This document shows positions 49,949 through 62,141 of a DNA stretch of 64,000 nucleotides, in pieces. Under the pieces are notes generated by a model, which worked only from the letters and a program-made list of their open reading frames with translations, had not been told where the DNA came from and did not search any database. Position numbers and translations under genes: made by a program. The stretch's first letter is position 1. Every line of letters starts with the position of its first letter. Source of the stretch: Hyaloperonospora brassicae (taxonomy: Eukaryota; Oomycota; Peronosporomycetes; Peronosporales; Peronosporaceae); assembly GCA_947650285.1 (NCBI GenBank), contig CANTFL010001254.1:124001-188000 (forward strand), given 5' to 3'.

Positions 49949-52900
49949 CAGAAGCCCAGCGGTTTGTTTGTCTCGATCGCCATGGCAGCTAGAATGTGTA
50001 CAGAAGACACTGGGAGCGGTCGAATGATGCGATTGTGGAGATATGGATCCAAGACTTTCATTTCTCGTCGCTGTATCCGTAAAACGACAGCTTCGTCGCT
50101 GTAGTAGCTGGTACGTATCCCAGATCTCACTCGATTTCGTTTTTCCGGAATGTGTGCCACAACGCATCGACTGTCCACTTGCGCCTATAACCCGTCACTT
50201 CGTCCTTCTGGTGCTCAAAATTGACATTTGACGAAACCCGTCGCAAAGACAGCGCCAAGATTGCATGGCAGGTCAAGCTCCACGAGCTAGTGACCGAAAG
50301 ACATTACCGCTTTGGACGCATCGTTGGTGCTAATTGTGCTTATTGAAGAATACGAGAAGTGGCTTGCTTCTGTACGAATGACAGTAGAATGGCGCTAATA
50401 CAAAGGCCAGCAATGACATCGGAAGCATGTATCGTTGAAGCCAGTGGTGATAAACAAGTTGTTGGGTGTTGTGTTTTTTGTAGTCACCTGGATACTGTCA
50501 AGTCATGTATTGGGTCTGAGAAAAATTGCGAGTGATCATGGAGGCCTAAGATGGTGGCAAGTTATTCTATCGTTGCATATTCTTCCGAATGGACGGACTG
50601 GAGCCGAGGTACAGCCGGCACAATTCGTAGTACGAAAGCCAGCACACAGAAGATTATACAGCTCAGGGTCGTAGAAACTTGCTACATTCTTGAGTCGTAT
50701 CGAGACCTGATCCTGACGTTGATATCCGCGTGCGCGGTTTGCCATGTTTTGATGTCTGCCGGAAGGTATACGCAAGCTTCGAGACGATGGCAACCGAGGT
50801 TTCGAAGGTATTAGCTACGTCGGTTTGTAAAGGTGCCCACAGCTTTGGACGAAAACGGGGTCGAGACAATGAAAGAAGCACGTTTTCGTATACCAGGTAC
50901 ACTCTGCACTTCGTAGAAGCTGTGGCAAAACGTGCCGTATGCTGTGTTAGAAGTTTGAGCTCGGGCCGTGTTGCTATCTTTGATAGCACTTCGCCAAAGC
51001 TCTGACGGCACTGGAGACTCCCGCCTTGCTGTAATCACGCAGGAAGACAAGGGACTGCAACCCACTTTACATGCAGGTCAACATCTACAAACAAGACGCA
51101 CCTTCTAACTGCTCGTTGCACATTCTTACTTGCATGAGTGCTGTCAGGGCGGCAGATATGACTCAAGCGTCCATCATGCCCAACGCGGACAACGTAGTAA
51201 GATCTTAGTGGAAATAGTCCACGAATGAGCAGCTGTAAAGGCAGTCAAAGGGGTCAGATCAAGTGCTCTGCCACGGGTCTTACCACCACTTTCCGCCCGC
51301 CTGTCAGAAACCTCACAATGCCCGATGATGTGTATCTTGCAAAACTCATGACGACGCTATCACAGGGAAGCAGTAGTCATGAACGATATGACCGATTATG
51401 CTCCTGTGCTGAACTGGTAGACGATGCATGATTGATGATTCATAGACCTTACGATCTAGCACAGAAAACAAATGACGCTTCTCGCATTCGTGGTAAAGCG
51501 AGCATCTACGAAGTGCTGACGAAGAAGTCGGACGTCGATGCTGCTTGTGTACAAGAAGAGAAAGAGGCTCAGAAGTTCCGCTACAAGATACGCTTCTCAT
51601 CTTCGTAAAGCCGCCTTTGTAGTCAGTCGGTTGCATGAATGGAATACGTGTCGTGTGTCCGTGATCGTCTATCATGGTTTGTAGCGTATCGGTGCTTTTG
51701 ATGTTGCAGGTCGTCATCGTATCGGTGTTTGTTGAGCGGAGGATCTTAGCTCTGCATTCGATTTCGGTGAGCTTTCATATCGCAATGGCACATATCGAGT
51801 TTGCCTTGTCAACTACTGGGGCGGGTCGTGTTACGCGCCTGTTTAAGCTACGACGCGATGCAAGCGAGAAAACACGTCGGAGCGTCGAGAAAGACTCCCT
51901 GGGTCGGCAAGGTCTGCCCACGACAAATGAAAAAGACTGTGCGTTCGTGCGCAACTAAAGGTAAAGGTGTTAAATGGTGACTTAGAGGTGAAGTAATAGA
52001 GGGCGCATACAGACGACGACGGAAGGAGAAGTGTAGCTACAAGTACGAGGAAATGATTCGCTCTGATAATGACAGGTACGTCGCACAGTACTTTGTTGCA
52101 ATTAACCGAGGGCATACAAGCTTCATTCTCTGATTGATATCAAAGGAAATAAGAGCCGCGATGGCGCAACATCATTTGCATGCTCAACCGACTGGAGTGC
52201 GTTCATCGACGAGAGAGTAAGCACGAGCCGCAATCAATGCACTTGAACCCATTTGCTGGATCAGTGAGTGCTGATGCGTTCATAGGATGTGGCAAGTGTA
52301 CGCAACGTGTGCAGTCGAAGTCACAGCGATATAGGCGAATTTGAGCCAGCTTCCAACAAACTTTGTGATCACACTCAGGATGAGACAAATGCCGACCTCA
52401 TAAGTGTGACGCCAGCTTCGGGCGGAGACGAAACTGCGACGACATTGCTGTTGTTGTTCCTGGCATCATGGCCAACCGTCTGAATTGGTCCCAGTAAGTG
52501 TGGCCATCTCAAAGGGAAGCGGACCACAATACCCGCTACTGGGAAAGTGCGATCCATGAAATGCAGTACGGACAAAAATGACAGTACCCACAGTACCCAT
52601 TCGTGTGGACAAACTCCTGGCGATAGGATGCATTGTAGCACACGGGTCTTTGCCCAAGCTCGGCTCTGTTGCAACGTCGTGCCACATGCCACGCCCATCG
52701 ACGATGCGTCACTTGTATCTCCATTACAAGTGATGCGCCGTCGATCTACGTGGCACGATCCAACTGGAATGCTGAGGGTCACCCTTCATCACCAGCACTA
52801 AGTGATAAATGCTTGCCATTGTCTGTCATCCTTGACTGCTTTTGGTGCACAACATTCGCTAGCAATGCATCGCCCCCGCACATATCGGAGTCATGCGGCT

Positions 52901-54839
52901 ACCATTTGTCAGCATGGCGATTGCTGAGTTTATCTCTTCGTCCTCGATGCTTGCCATTTATCAGATGTGTCATTTGCGAGGTCCACGATAATATCGCTCG
53001 CTCGGCTCTTCGTGAGTTCTTGCGCGTTGTGCGACTCACACTCGTCTTGTTGGTATTTGTGGACAAATGGTGTTCAGCCAAGACGCAAAGATACATTGCG
53101 AAGTCTGGAAATATACGTGACTTCACCAATACATTGCGGTTAGCAGAACTGAAGAGTCACTACGTCACACATCAGAAGTCAAGAAGCCAAATCATGTACA
53201 TTGTAATATTAATAGTTAAGTACCAAGTCATTCTGGACTGAAGACAATTGAAACGGAGACGCCTCCATTCCTGTTCGGGTCGAGTTTAGTTCAAAGTGTG
53301 ACACGTAACTAGCATCATGTGCAGTCTGAGATGTTTGAAATGCAGTTCTGGATCAGCTGCAGAAAAGAGAAGCGAGTGAATGGGTGGGGGGGGGTCTGGC
53401 GTTAGACAGAGTAAACATCACCGCTCAGTAGCATAAGGATCGATAAAATAGCATATCATGAAGAAGGCACCTCTATGGGCAAACACAAATAAAACGAGTA
53501 CACTATTTATCATCACCGACTTTCTAAGTTACGTACAAAATGCTGCGCCGAGTGCTTGCTGAACAGTGCGCTGTGATTTCGGACCAAACTAAGGCGGACA
53601 ACAGGTGTGCGTTTGCGCTTGAAGCCCTTGTTTCCAAGTGTTGAAAGCGAAGAAGGAGCAGGTCTAAAAAGCGCTATTTGTTATCGCTGAGCAAAATTGT
53701 CCAAATGAAAAGTAAGGCAAACGTTTCTCCCAAATACACAATACGCGACACGCAACAAAAGCAGGCGGCTGACTCTTTCCGCAATCCCAATTTGCCAGCC
53801 ACCGGTCACTCGCTGACAACGCGAAGCTGCAACGCAATTGTTACCGGGCGCTACAGAAAGAACAGACAGCGAGTCAATAAAGACGTGGCCCTGCTGTCGG
53901 AGAAGAGAACCGACCGTAAGTCAATGAGTACAAGTCCTGCTGTTTACCTGTGGCTAGCAACTGACCAGATGTTGCAGCAATCTGTCGACACATGTAATTT
54001 CCTATCCCATAGGGGATAGAGCTCTAGGTAAAAGCGATCGTGAAGGTACAGCTACTCATAAACGCTTCTTCATTTTAGACGCCATGCCTTGTACAGGATG
54101 AGCACGTAATGTACACGCGCATACATACTATGCTCGTGCTCACGTATCGCCATTTATTATGTTGGGGCGACTTCGCCAGTCGCCCGTCGATGCGATTTGC
54201 GATGCCGTCGCAACTCCGACTGCATACGTTGTGTTCTTTTTAGGTAAAAGTGCAGGATAAAATACACAGCTGTTTACAAATAATTCTATCATTCCAAGCG
54301 TTGCACCGCACACAGGATGGGCACCGAACTGTAGATGTGCATGAGTTATACTCGTTCATGCATGCGTGCCCTATGTTGGGACAGGCTTTACAAGCTGGCC
54401 GCCCATTGGATTTGAGATACGACGCAACTCGAACAACAGACGATCTGAAGTCGGCCGAAGGATATAAAGTATTCGACGGGTGGGTCTAGGTGTGGCCCTA
54501 AGCCCACACCTTACACAGGCTGCGCAATTTTTTTACATGATCATCGATTATGTCCATGGGCATTTCCCCTATATCGGGGCAGCCTCTACTGGCCATCCGT
54601 CCTTTAAAGTAGAGATGAGGTCGCAACTCCAAGTGCAGACGGGTCATTAGTCGATTGTAGAACAGAGAGTATTCAACCGTGTGCATCGTCACTCTGTCCG
54701 CACCAACTGTGCCGCAAGCAGCACCCGTGGCGGAACTGTAGTAGAGAAGCGGCGAAAGAACGACGCAGAGGCAATCTCCCAACTTGCTCAGTTGCAAATT
54801 TCCTTTCGACCCCTCAAGTATCTCCAACAACTTCACGAG
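49949..54839. other. 5 kb gene-poor stretch
   Basis: Short broken ORFs only, apart from the Cys-rich fragments described separately. Two related GC-poor segments with the shared motif gtcgcaactcc lie near 54207 and 54615, hinting at a dispersed repeat. A poly-G run lies near 53386-53394. No RNA gene was seen. Confidence 0.4.
52203..52724 (-). pseudogene. Possible eroded Cys-rich gene fragments
   Basis: Two minus-strand frames have an unusually orderly cysteine pattern. 52536-52724 contains GYCGYCHFCPYC (three C-x2-C steps). 52203-52388 contains CDHKVC, CDFDCTRC and CIDCGSC with intervening His, as in zinc-binding or disulfide-rich domains. They are in different frames, separated by stops and lacking clear splice sites, so the gene may be broken. 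I cannot name the family; chance is possible. Confidence 0.25.
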
Positions 54840-56108
54840 ATGTTGCCGCATTCTCAGCGAGCACGCACCTTCACCCCTTTACTGTATGCTCTCGCGCTAT
54901 TGCAATGCTGTCTCAACTGCACCGCCGCTGTGGTCATTGGTACTCCGCCTGGCCTTGCATTTGGCACAACGGGAGGAGGGAATGCTGCACCGGTGTATCC
55001 GACCACCATCAACGATCTACGGAGCCTTTTGAGCGATAATCAGCCCCGAGTCATTGTCCTCAAACGAGCGTTCAATTTTGTCAACACTGAAGGCACGACG
55101 ACGGAAAAGGGTTGCCGTCCCAAGAACAACCTAAACTGCATTGCCAAGAAGAACGGCTTTCAGGGACAAGACGCCATTCAGCCAAGATTCAGTAAGTGCG
55201 ATGGCTCAATTGTGGATATCACTTACGACAAGGCGGCTATCACCCCCCTTGTTGTTGGTAGCCACAAGACGCTAGTGGGCGATGGAATGAAGGGCGTGCT
55301 GAACGGCAAGGGCCTCATCATTACTGGCAGCAATGTCATCGTTCAGAACATCCACATTACCAACCTAAACCCACACCTCGTGTGGGGAGGTGATGCCATA
55401 ACTATTCGAGGAGCATCAACTACTGCTCCTTCGAAGAATATCTGGATCGACCACATCAAGGTGTCAAGCATCGGGCGCCAGATGGTCGTCATCAACTTTT
55501 CCGGCGCGACGGGACTCACGATCAGCAACTCAGACTTTGACGGTAGTACCAAGTTTTCTACGTCTTGCGATGGGCGGCACTATTGGGGCTTCTTGATTTT
55601 GGGAAAACAGACGGAGCTCAGTTTGTTGGGAAACTATCTGCGCCAGATGTCAGGACGATCGCCGAAGGTCGGGGGTAGCAACGGAGATCTGGCTGTCGTT
55701 CATGCCGCGAATAACTACTTCGAAGACAACTCTGAACACGCCTTCGAGGCATCTACCGGCGGATTAGTTCTGGCGGAAGGCAACTACTTTGAGTCTGTCC
55801 GAAGACCGAACGTGTACAACCCGAAAGGAAGCTTTTTGGTCCCAGGTGCTGGTGTTGACTGCCAGGCTAACCTCGGCCGCAGATGTATGCCGAACGTGCT
55901 GAGCAAAAGCGGGACGCTTTACAACATTGCAGGAGACGCAGTGATGACGAAGATGAGCAAGTTGAAGGCACGAATCGGTGCTAGCAAGGTGCACGCAGCG
56001 GCCAAGCTTTCTCTTGCAACGGGTACCTTTGGCGTCAATGCTTACGATGACGACAGAGTCGACCAGATGAGCGCCGTACAGGAGACAGTGCGACGATCTA
56101 CCAAGTAG
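54840..56108 (+). CDS. Secreted pectin lyase (polysaccharide lyase family 1)
   Basis: 422 residues, single exon. The N-terminus ([11 protein letters not shown], then [16 protein letters not shown]) is a signal peptide, so the enzyme is secreted. It cleaves methyl-esterified pectin in plant cell walls by beta-elimination. The parallel beta-helix signatures of PL1 are present: [31 protein letters not shown] (Asp near 185), [23 protein letters not shown], and SGRSPKV with the catalytic-type Arg near 273. [16 protein letters not shown] and LAEGNYFE complete the helix turns. Paired cysteines ([20 protein letters not shown]) fit an extracellular protein. The chosen Met starts the signal peptide directly; the frame is open 53 codons upstream, without signal features. 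It stands alone in repeat-rich DNA. Pectin lyase rather than pectate lyase is inferred from the lack of a calcium-site Asp cluster and from WIDH/GRQ resemblance. Confidence 0.92.
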   Translation: MLPHSQRARTFTPLLYALALLQCCLNCTAAVVIGTPPGLAFGTTGGGNAAPVYPTTINDLRSLLSDNQPRVIVLKRAFNFVNTEGTTTEKGCRPKNNLNCIAKKNGFQGQDAIQPRFSKCDGSIVDITYDKAAITPLVVGSHKTLVGDGMKGVLNGKGLIITGSNVIVQNIHITNLNPHLVWGGDAITIRGASTTAPSKNIWIDHIKVSSIGRQMVVINFSGATGLTISNSDFDGSTKFSTSCDGRHYWGFLILGKQTELSLLGNYLRQMSGRSPKVGGSNGDLAVVHAANNYFEDNSEHAFEASTGGLVLAEGNYFESVRRPNVYNPKGSFLVPGAGVDCQANLGRRCMPNVLSKSGTLYNIAGDAVMTKMSKLKARIGASKVHAAAKLSLATGTFGVNAYDDDRVDQMSAVQETVRRSTK

Positions 56109-58071
56109 ATCGTAGCAACGTGACCGTCGGGCAGGCTTTATGGATGTATATTGCACGTTTTTTTCAGTCGTATCGTGTAGACGTAGTTTTGACATCAGTG
56201 CGTGTGTTCCAGGGGACAACGTCATTCGAATACTTTGTGTTGTTTGACTTTACTTGACTTCCTTTATAGGCGGTGAGGTGCCAGACACATCTTAGCCGTC
56301 TTGCAAATGAGCCCACCCTTCTTAGCGAGTTATCTTCGATACAGATTGAAACTGTCTTGGCTGATGATGATAAACGTCAGATGGAATGCATGTGCCCTTT
56401 CATGGAAATAGAGCAGCTTAGTTGGTAGAGTCGATTATCTCGCTAAGAATGCTACAATCTACATATGATACTATCAACAAATGTTGAGCAAGTGTTCGTC
56501 TAGTCGATATTGTGCAAGTTTGGTGAGCAACGTTGCGATTCAAGCAGTCAGTAAAAAATACAACCAAGACCTCGTGAGTCAACTTTTGTTTATATCGATT
56601 ATGCATCATTCTAGTTGTGCGTACGACCCATGGTCAACATTGGTAGCATAGCTCACCTGCCGAAAATGTTTTTGGCACCTCGTGAAAAGGCATGGCTGTA
56701 GAGACAATCATGCAAATTTGCAAGTCGAGATCGCTCACAATACATTCAACTGCTTCATCGAAACGGTTGCAACGCGCGTGATTGCTCGCGCGTCCACGCT
56801 TGCGTTTCCATTCTCCATAATCCACTCCCATTTTTTTCTTCGCACCATGCTTCTTCTTTCTGCATTGTAGGGGTAATGCTGAGAGCACCCGCGTAACTGG
56901 TTTCGCGCCATACATCTTTTCCGAGTATACAAGTATGCTTGTTGCGACAGTCAGCATTCAACAAATATTCTCGCATACTACAATTTAGATGCTCGTTCCC
57001 AATCTTTGTATTTCACCAAATGCAAAGCCTTCTATGCATGTGTGGTATGCCAACGACGCAGCATAAGGGAACTTAAGCACATCATTTCCTTTGATGTTGA
57101 CACATTAAACGGATGCGCGCTTATCATCATTGCAAACCCAAGCAGAAGCGTTCAATTTGTACCAGTTGTCGAGTTACGATTGAAGATGTTTTTGTCTGGA
57201 CGATCATAGGCCTGGAGTGGTTGGCATGTTCTACTAAGCACCAAGTTGTGTACTAACGTGTTTGTAGAGAAGCTTGCTCTCGCAACTTAATTACAAGGAA
57301 TAATGTGATCTATTTATGACAGCAACATACCCTCTCTTCAGGACGATGAGTTGCGACATGCAACACCTGCATCCGACTCGTCCCTGACAGAAAAGCGCTT
57401 TGGCAAAATGGTGGCATAAATTTTAGTGTCGACTTTAAGACGTCAATATTATTTGCAGCTTTTAGCTCTTTAGAGACGTCATCCGTGCTCTTTGGTATGG
57501 GTTATACTTTGCAGACTGAGTATTGAACAGAGGTTGATGTGACGGGTACTTTGGCGCGACCAAATTCTGCCCAGACTAATGTATCCTTAGCCACTGTTAA
57601 TCCACAGTTGTTCCTTCCACTTTGCTCCCAACAGGTGCTTCCGTGGAAGAGCCCACAAACGTAAAATGACTCAAAGCGAATACTTCTCGATCTACACACG
57701 GCGTGGGTGCAGTGCAAGTGCACTCATATCGCTAGTACACTGTTAATACTTCTCCCACTACACATGCACATGCGTCTGCGCCGACCCACGTTTATATAAG
57801 CTGTAGCATCTGTGACGCATGAAAGATCTTTTTTGCAACGTTCACAGGCGTCTCCCTGATTTTAGGAACTGCAGTTTTCCCTTTTTTTGCGGCTATCAAG
57901 CACATGTATTATCCTGATGTATGCGTGCATCCGGCTGACCGAAGTCGCATCATTTACAATTTGGTATACAGAGGCTCAGGTTGTCGATCGGCATCGCCAT
58001 ATGTAGCATTACGCATAACACCAACTCACACAGCACACCGCGTACGCCTATAAAATCATTTGCGTTTTTCG
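56109..58071. other. AT-rich, gene-poor stretch
   Basis: Short ORFs only. Composition shifts to AT-rich, as in the retroelement-bearing right flank. Nothing recognisable. Confidence 0.45.
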
Positions 58072-58701
58072 CTGCAACCACAAAGTCCACTTAGCAGACG
58101 AGAGTGGCAATGATGACTGCTGCTTCACCTTTCATCCTACTGGACTGCCGTCCCTCAACACAATCGCGCTGCTGAAAGACTTTTGCATACTCTTGTCGGC
58201 GGCGTATTCGGTATCCGTGGAGCTCTTGGGGGAAATTCCGCTTGCGCAACGTCTCCTGCCATGTGCACTTTCTTGCCCGCCGATCCTGCCAGATATCTTA
58301 GCACCCTTCGTGACATTTGTAGGCTTAATACTTCGACGCATACATCTTGTGTGTGGCTCTGTGTACGTCATACGACACATACGGTCACCCGAATGTTCAA
58401 TTCTTGATCGACCGCAGACCGTCGATTGGGAAGTCTCCGCTGCTGGCCTTTATGCTGTTACGAACTTACCCTTGAGCAGGACAATTGATTCCATGTTTTC
58501 TTTACTATAGAACGAGCAGTTAGCTATCGTTTCTCGGACTGCATTTAACCTTATTAAGATTGTTTTTGAAAAGAAAGTATGTGGGATTTGCCCTTGATCA
58601 ATATTTATACCGTTCGCATCGTCGTATCCTATACGCATCCAGAAAAAATTATGCTCAAGAGCATAGGACTCAAGCTCAAAGTTTTCCGTAGAGCTGCTCA
58701 T
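58072..58701 (-). pseudogene. Ty1/copia retrotransposon relic (reverse transcriptase end and RNase H)
   Basis: The minus-strand reading shows, in order, a reverse-transcriptase C-terminal segment (FFWMRIGYDDANGINIDQG), the connection motif RRVLRYLAGS in another frame, and an RNase H block (TDTEYAADKSMQKSFSSA, then LRDGSPVG). The following Trp codon has become a stop, and the block ends KQQSSLPLSS. These match the order and spacing of the copia-type pol end. At least two stops and frame changes make it dead. No LTR, integrase or gag was found nearby. Confidence 0.65.
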
Positions 58702-61157
58702 TCGCCAAGCATTTCATTGAGGGTCGCAATCGTCAGCAAGACGACCACATACATTCTAACTACCACCGTCTATTGTGACTATATATATATTCAAATTCTA
58801 CACCATAGCAGAATGCGTATACCCTGATTTTGTCAGCGTGCGGAGCAGAGGCTTTACAAACCAGTCTTAATGTATCAAGACGTATGTTTATTTCACAATT
58901 GGAAGATATAATTTACATGCGTATCTTACACCGACCATACGCAGTTTGTCTTCTCTCTGGTGCATAGCCATCCGGCACTTATAGATAGATCTTCATTTAT
59001 TCTCCTTTGTGTGACTTGAAATAAGGTTGAGTAAAACCGAAGTGTCTCACGTGCACGCCTCATGTCCAAGCTGCAGCCAGGAGCACCTTCCCATTCGGCA
59101 CACCGAGTGGTTTATTAATCGTGAGGACGCAGACATTGTTGAAAGTGAATTTTTCATAGCGGACACTCCCTTCCGGGTCGACGCCCTAGCTGCCAGATTT
59201 GGTCGAAATTGTGCGCGATTTGTGTGGTGATACCAAGTTCTAAAAGGTTCGTAGTCGGTGAGCGCAGGACAGAGAAAGGTCTCACTTTGAGGATGATAAA
59301 GCCACTGGCGAGTCCACCGGCGAGGGGCCGAAACGCGTCGGGCACGCATTTTGGTAAGGAAGTCATTAACCATGCTTTCTCTCTCTCCTAACGTCATGTC
59401 CAAGTCCGTGGTTGTATTCCCCCAACCTTAAACTTTCATCGCTCAATCGCGCCATTTTGTTCTCTTTTTTATAAAGGGACCACTTACTCATCAACAAATG
59501 CATGTTGCACTAACTTTTGAACAGCACACGCCTGTTGTTTTCCTTCACCGACGCATTGTCTTCCGCTCATGCGAAAGCAATAGGTGGATCGTCATTAGGT
59601 GCATTTATATCCTCGCTTTAAGCCTTCATCTGACCAATCATCGACTGAATTGATATACAATTGTCGGTAAAATGTTGCAAATCTAGCCAAAGAAATATGG
59701 GTTGTGGATGGTGATGTCGATTTATGACGCTGTTAAATTTAATTAGTGCTGTATGCTTGAAATGATGGGTTTTGAATCTCAATATGTGGATTGATGAGAT
59801 AAAACCTGTTGGTTATTCACCATGATGGATCATAATATTATCAGAAATTTTGCATAGGGTGGTCGCATTACCCGATCGCGACTCATATTGTATCAATCAG
59901 TACCTGATCGCCGAACGATACGATGTCTTAATTTTGTAGGGTCAAATCGTCGCTGAAAAGTGACTGGTCTATTATAAAAGCTCGATACGAGCAATCCAAT
60001 GAGAGAAATATGGTGATGTGGAGAATGAAAGAATGTGTGGAGAGAGGACACTAAAGAAATGGTAGATTTGCGGTTGGGAGGTCAATGAATGAACCGATTG
60101 TGCCTAAGATACCGAACCGTGTCGGAATTTTCTACGCTTTTATCTTGAAAACCGTGATATTGTGGACCAAGGTTTCATGTGGGCGATAATATGTTCTCGA
60201 TGGCCTATTGAACTTCATATGCGGATAGGGATCCAGAATTAGATCACGATCGATTGATTGAGTGTATATATGCGAACAAGTAATGATCGCAATTTCTAAC
60301 CGGCTAATCACGATAAAATTTCGATCAAGGTGAATCAAATGGAGAATACATAATGTGAGGGGAAAGTGATTGCTGCAAGGCGACACACGACGACCTGCTC
60401 TAGAGTGAAGGTAGACATGGCCACAAAATAGACCTTTGTCGATCAATAAAAAGACAGTGTTCGTTTTACTGGTTTGAACACGAGTCGACTTCTCTCCGAA
60501 GTAGGATGTATTTGACCTTCCGACGTTTCAAGATAGACGTCTTAATCGCCATATAAGTTTCCCCGGGATTGTTTATCCAGGCGCGTGAAGAACACAGAAG
60601 ATAACCTTCTTAGGTACGATCGGGTGCAATGAAATATTAGCGGTTCAGATAAAGTCGTGCAAAGGCTCAAGTGACCAGAAGGCAAGTAGATCGAGTATCT
60701 ACATTGAGTATTTGACAGGTCGGTCTATATTAGACCAGACTGTCTCTATCCAGTATTTAACCAGGAAAGAAAGTGATTAAGTGAATGTTTCGGCTCGATT
60801 GGTCCAACCTATTTTAGCACCAAGACTATCGGGTTTAATATTGAAACGAGTTCACCGAGAATATTTCAATCCCCCTGCCGACGGCAACGCAAGATGAGGA
60901 AGGCTGTATGCACAGAAAAGGAGTATTGATCAATAGTCGGCCGTCCGGGCGCCAGTGAATATTCGGGATCATACCAGTATCTAGTGATCCCAACTATAAA
61001 AAGACAAATACACAGAACGCCTTCACTCGCGATTGGTACTGCCAATTATTGGCTTATACGACAGACGTTTGTGTATTTGTTGTTAATCGTAATTAAGGTG
61101 TGGTGTAGATAATTTTCACCTCTCGACATCAATGTAAAGGTAAGCGTACCGTGAGCC
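58702..61157. other. AT-rich, gene-poor stretch
   Basis: Small ORFs at 59027-59230 (plus), 59047-59403 (minus) and 60132-60446 (minus), with no recognisable features. Probably old repeat-derived DNA. Confidence 0.4.
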
Positions 61158-61247
61158 GGCGACTCAAGAGTTGGCGACCGAAGTGTCCGCGACTCAGGTG
61201 TGGGCGACTCGAGTGTCAGCTACTTTCGTATCGGCTACTTAAGTGTC
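61158..61247 (+). repeat. 15-bp tandem repeat, six copies
   Basis: Six degenerate units around ggcgactcaagtgtc, at 61158, 61173, 61188, 61203, 61218 and 61233, each exactly 15 bases. The last two carry ggctact/agctact variants. It lies about 530 bases before the putative LTR. Confidence 0.85.
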
Positions 61248-61776
61248 GGAAAACTCTGTTTGCTGTGCAGAATGCGAGAAGCTCGAGCGAAAGATTCATC
61301 ACTTTATTCGTATAAGAAATAGAGAAAACCAGAGAGCCATTCAAACAGGCTCTGCGATATAACAAAAGAGATAAACCAATACAGTGCAGAATTTCTAAGC
61401 CCAAGACACGCGTACACTTAAGGTAAGTCCCTGCGTGGGCTAGATTATGCCTGCAGTCAAACATCGATGGGCATAGCTTGTAGAAGCATCGATTGGTTTC
61501 GTTTAAAGTTTGAAAAGGTCCAAGTTGGGCAGCGCTCGATACTAGCGAAAGAATGAGTATCGTCGTCGACATGCCGGTAAAACTCAGCAAAGGGACCGTT
61601 GTGAGGCTCGTCAACGACGAGCCGGAGAGCCTTGAGGGAAGGACCCGTTTTTCAAATAACTGTATGAGTGACGAGGCGGTGGGCTTCAGCCGAGGGCACC
61701 ATAATTCTTCTGGTCGGACGTGCACTGCTCCCAGTGACCGGTAGAAGCGTGTACTGCGTCGGCTTCCACCCGTTAG

Positions 61777-62007
61777 TGTTACGTCACAGATAGAGAGAGG
61801 TTTAGAGACTGCTGAGCTCCAGCAGGCTTCAAGGAGAAGGGGTTGAGAGGATCCAGTTAGGCGAATTACAACTGAACCCGAAGGGGCGATCTGCGTAGGG
61901 ATTTATCCTAACGTAGCAGCCCGTGTCGCTGACTTCGCGCGGAGATTGTTGCGTTTGTACGTTAATGCGGTTAGTGAACAGAGTTGAATAGCTACTAAAC
62001 CACAACA
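61777..62007 (+). mobile_element. Putative LTR of a Ty3/gypsy retrotransposon
   Basis: A 231-base segment starts TGTTAC and ends ACAACA, giving the TG...CA ends of an LTR, and lies immediately before a primer-binding-site-like sequence. The second LTR would be beyond the window end, so the boundary is inferred from the end motifs alone. Confidence 0.4.
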
Positions 62008-62025
62008 GGTGCCGCGACCCGGGAT
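62008..62025 (+). other. Primer-binding site for retroelement reverse transcription
   Basis: ggtgccgcgacccgggat is complementary to the 3' end of a tRNA with acceptor GGCACC(A) and a T-arm-like CCCGGG. It follows the putative LTR directly, as expected for tRNA-primed LTR elements. The tRNA isotype was not determined. Confidence 0.55.
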
Positions 62026-62141
62026 TTCAGGTAGTGACATTGTATATCAGGTATTAAGCAGCCAACTACAAGCGATATGGTTATTCGTTCGAAGCTAGAG
62101 AGCGGAGGGTTTCAGCGACTGCTGGGAGATTGTCGTGAGCT

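Noticed and set aside
54250..54489. 79-residue plus-strand ORF before the pectin lyase
   Set aside because: No motif or conserved-looking core; lies in repeat-like sequence.
59047..59403. 118-residue minus-strand ORF
   Set aside because: Open by chance in AT-rich flank; neither strand gives a recognisable family.
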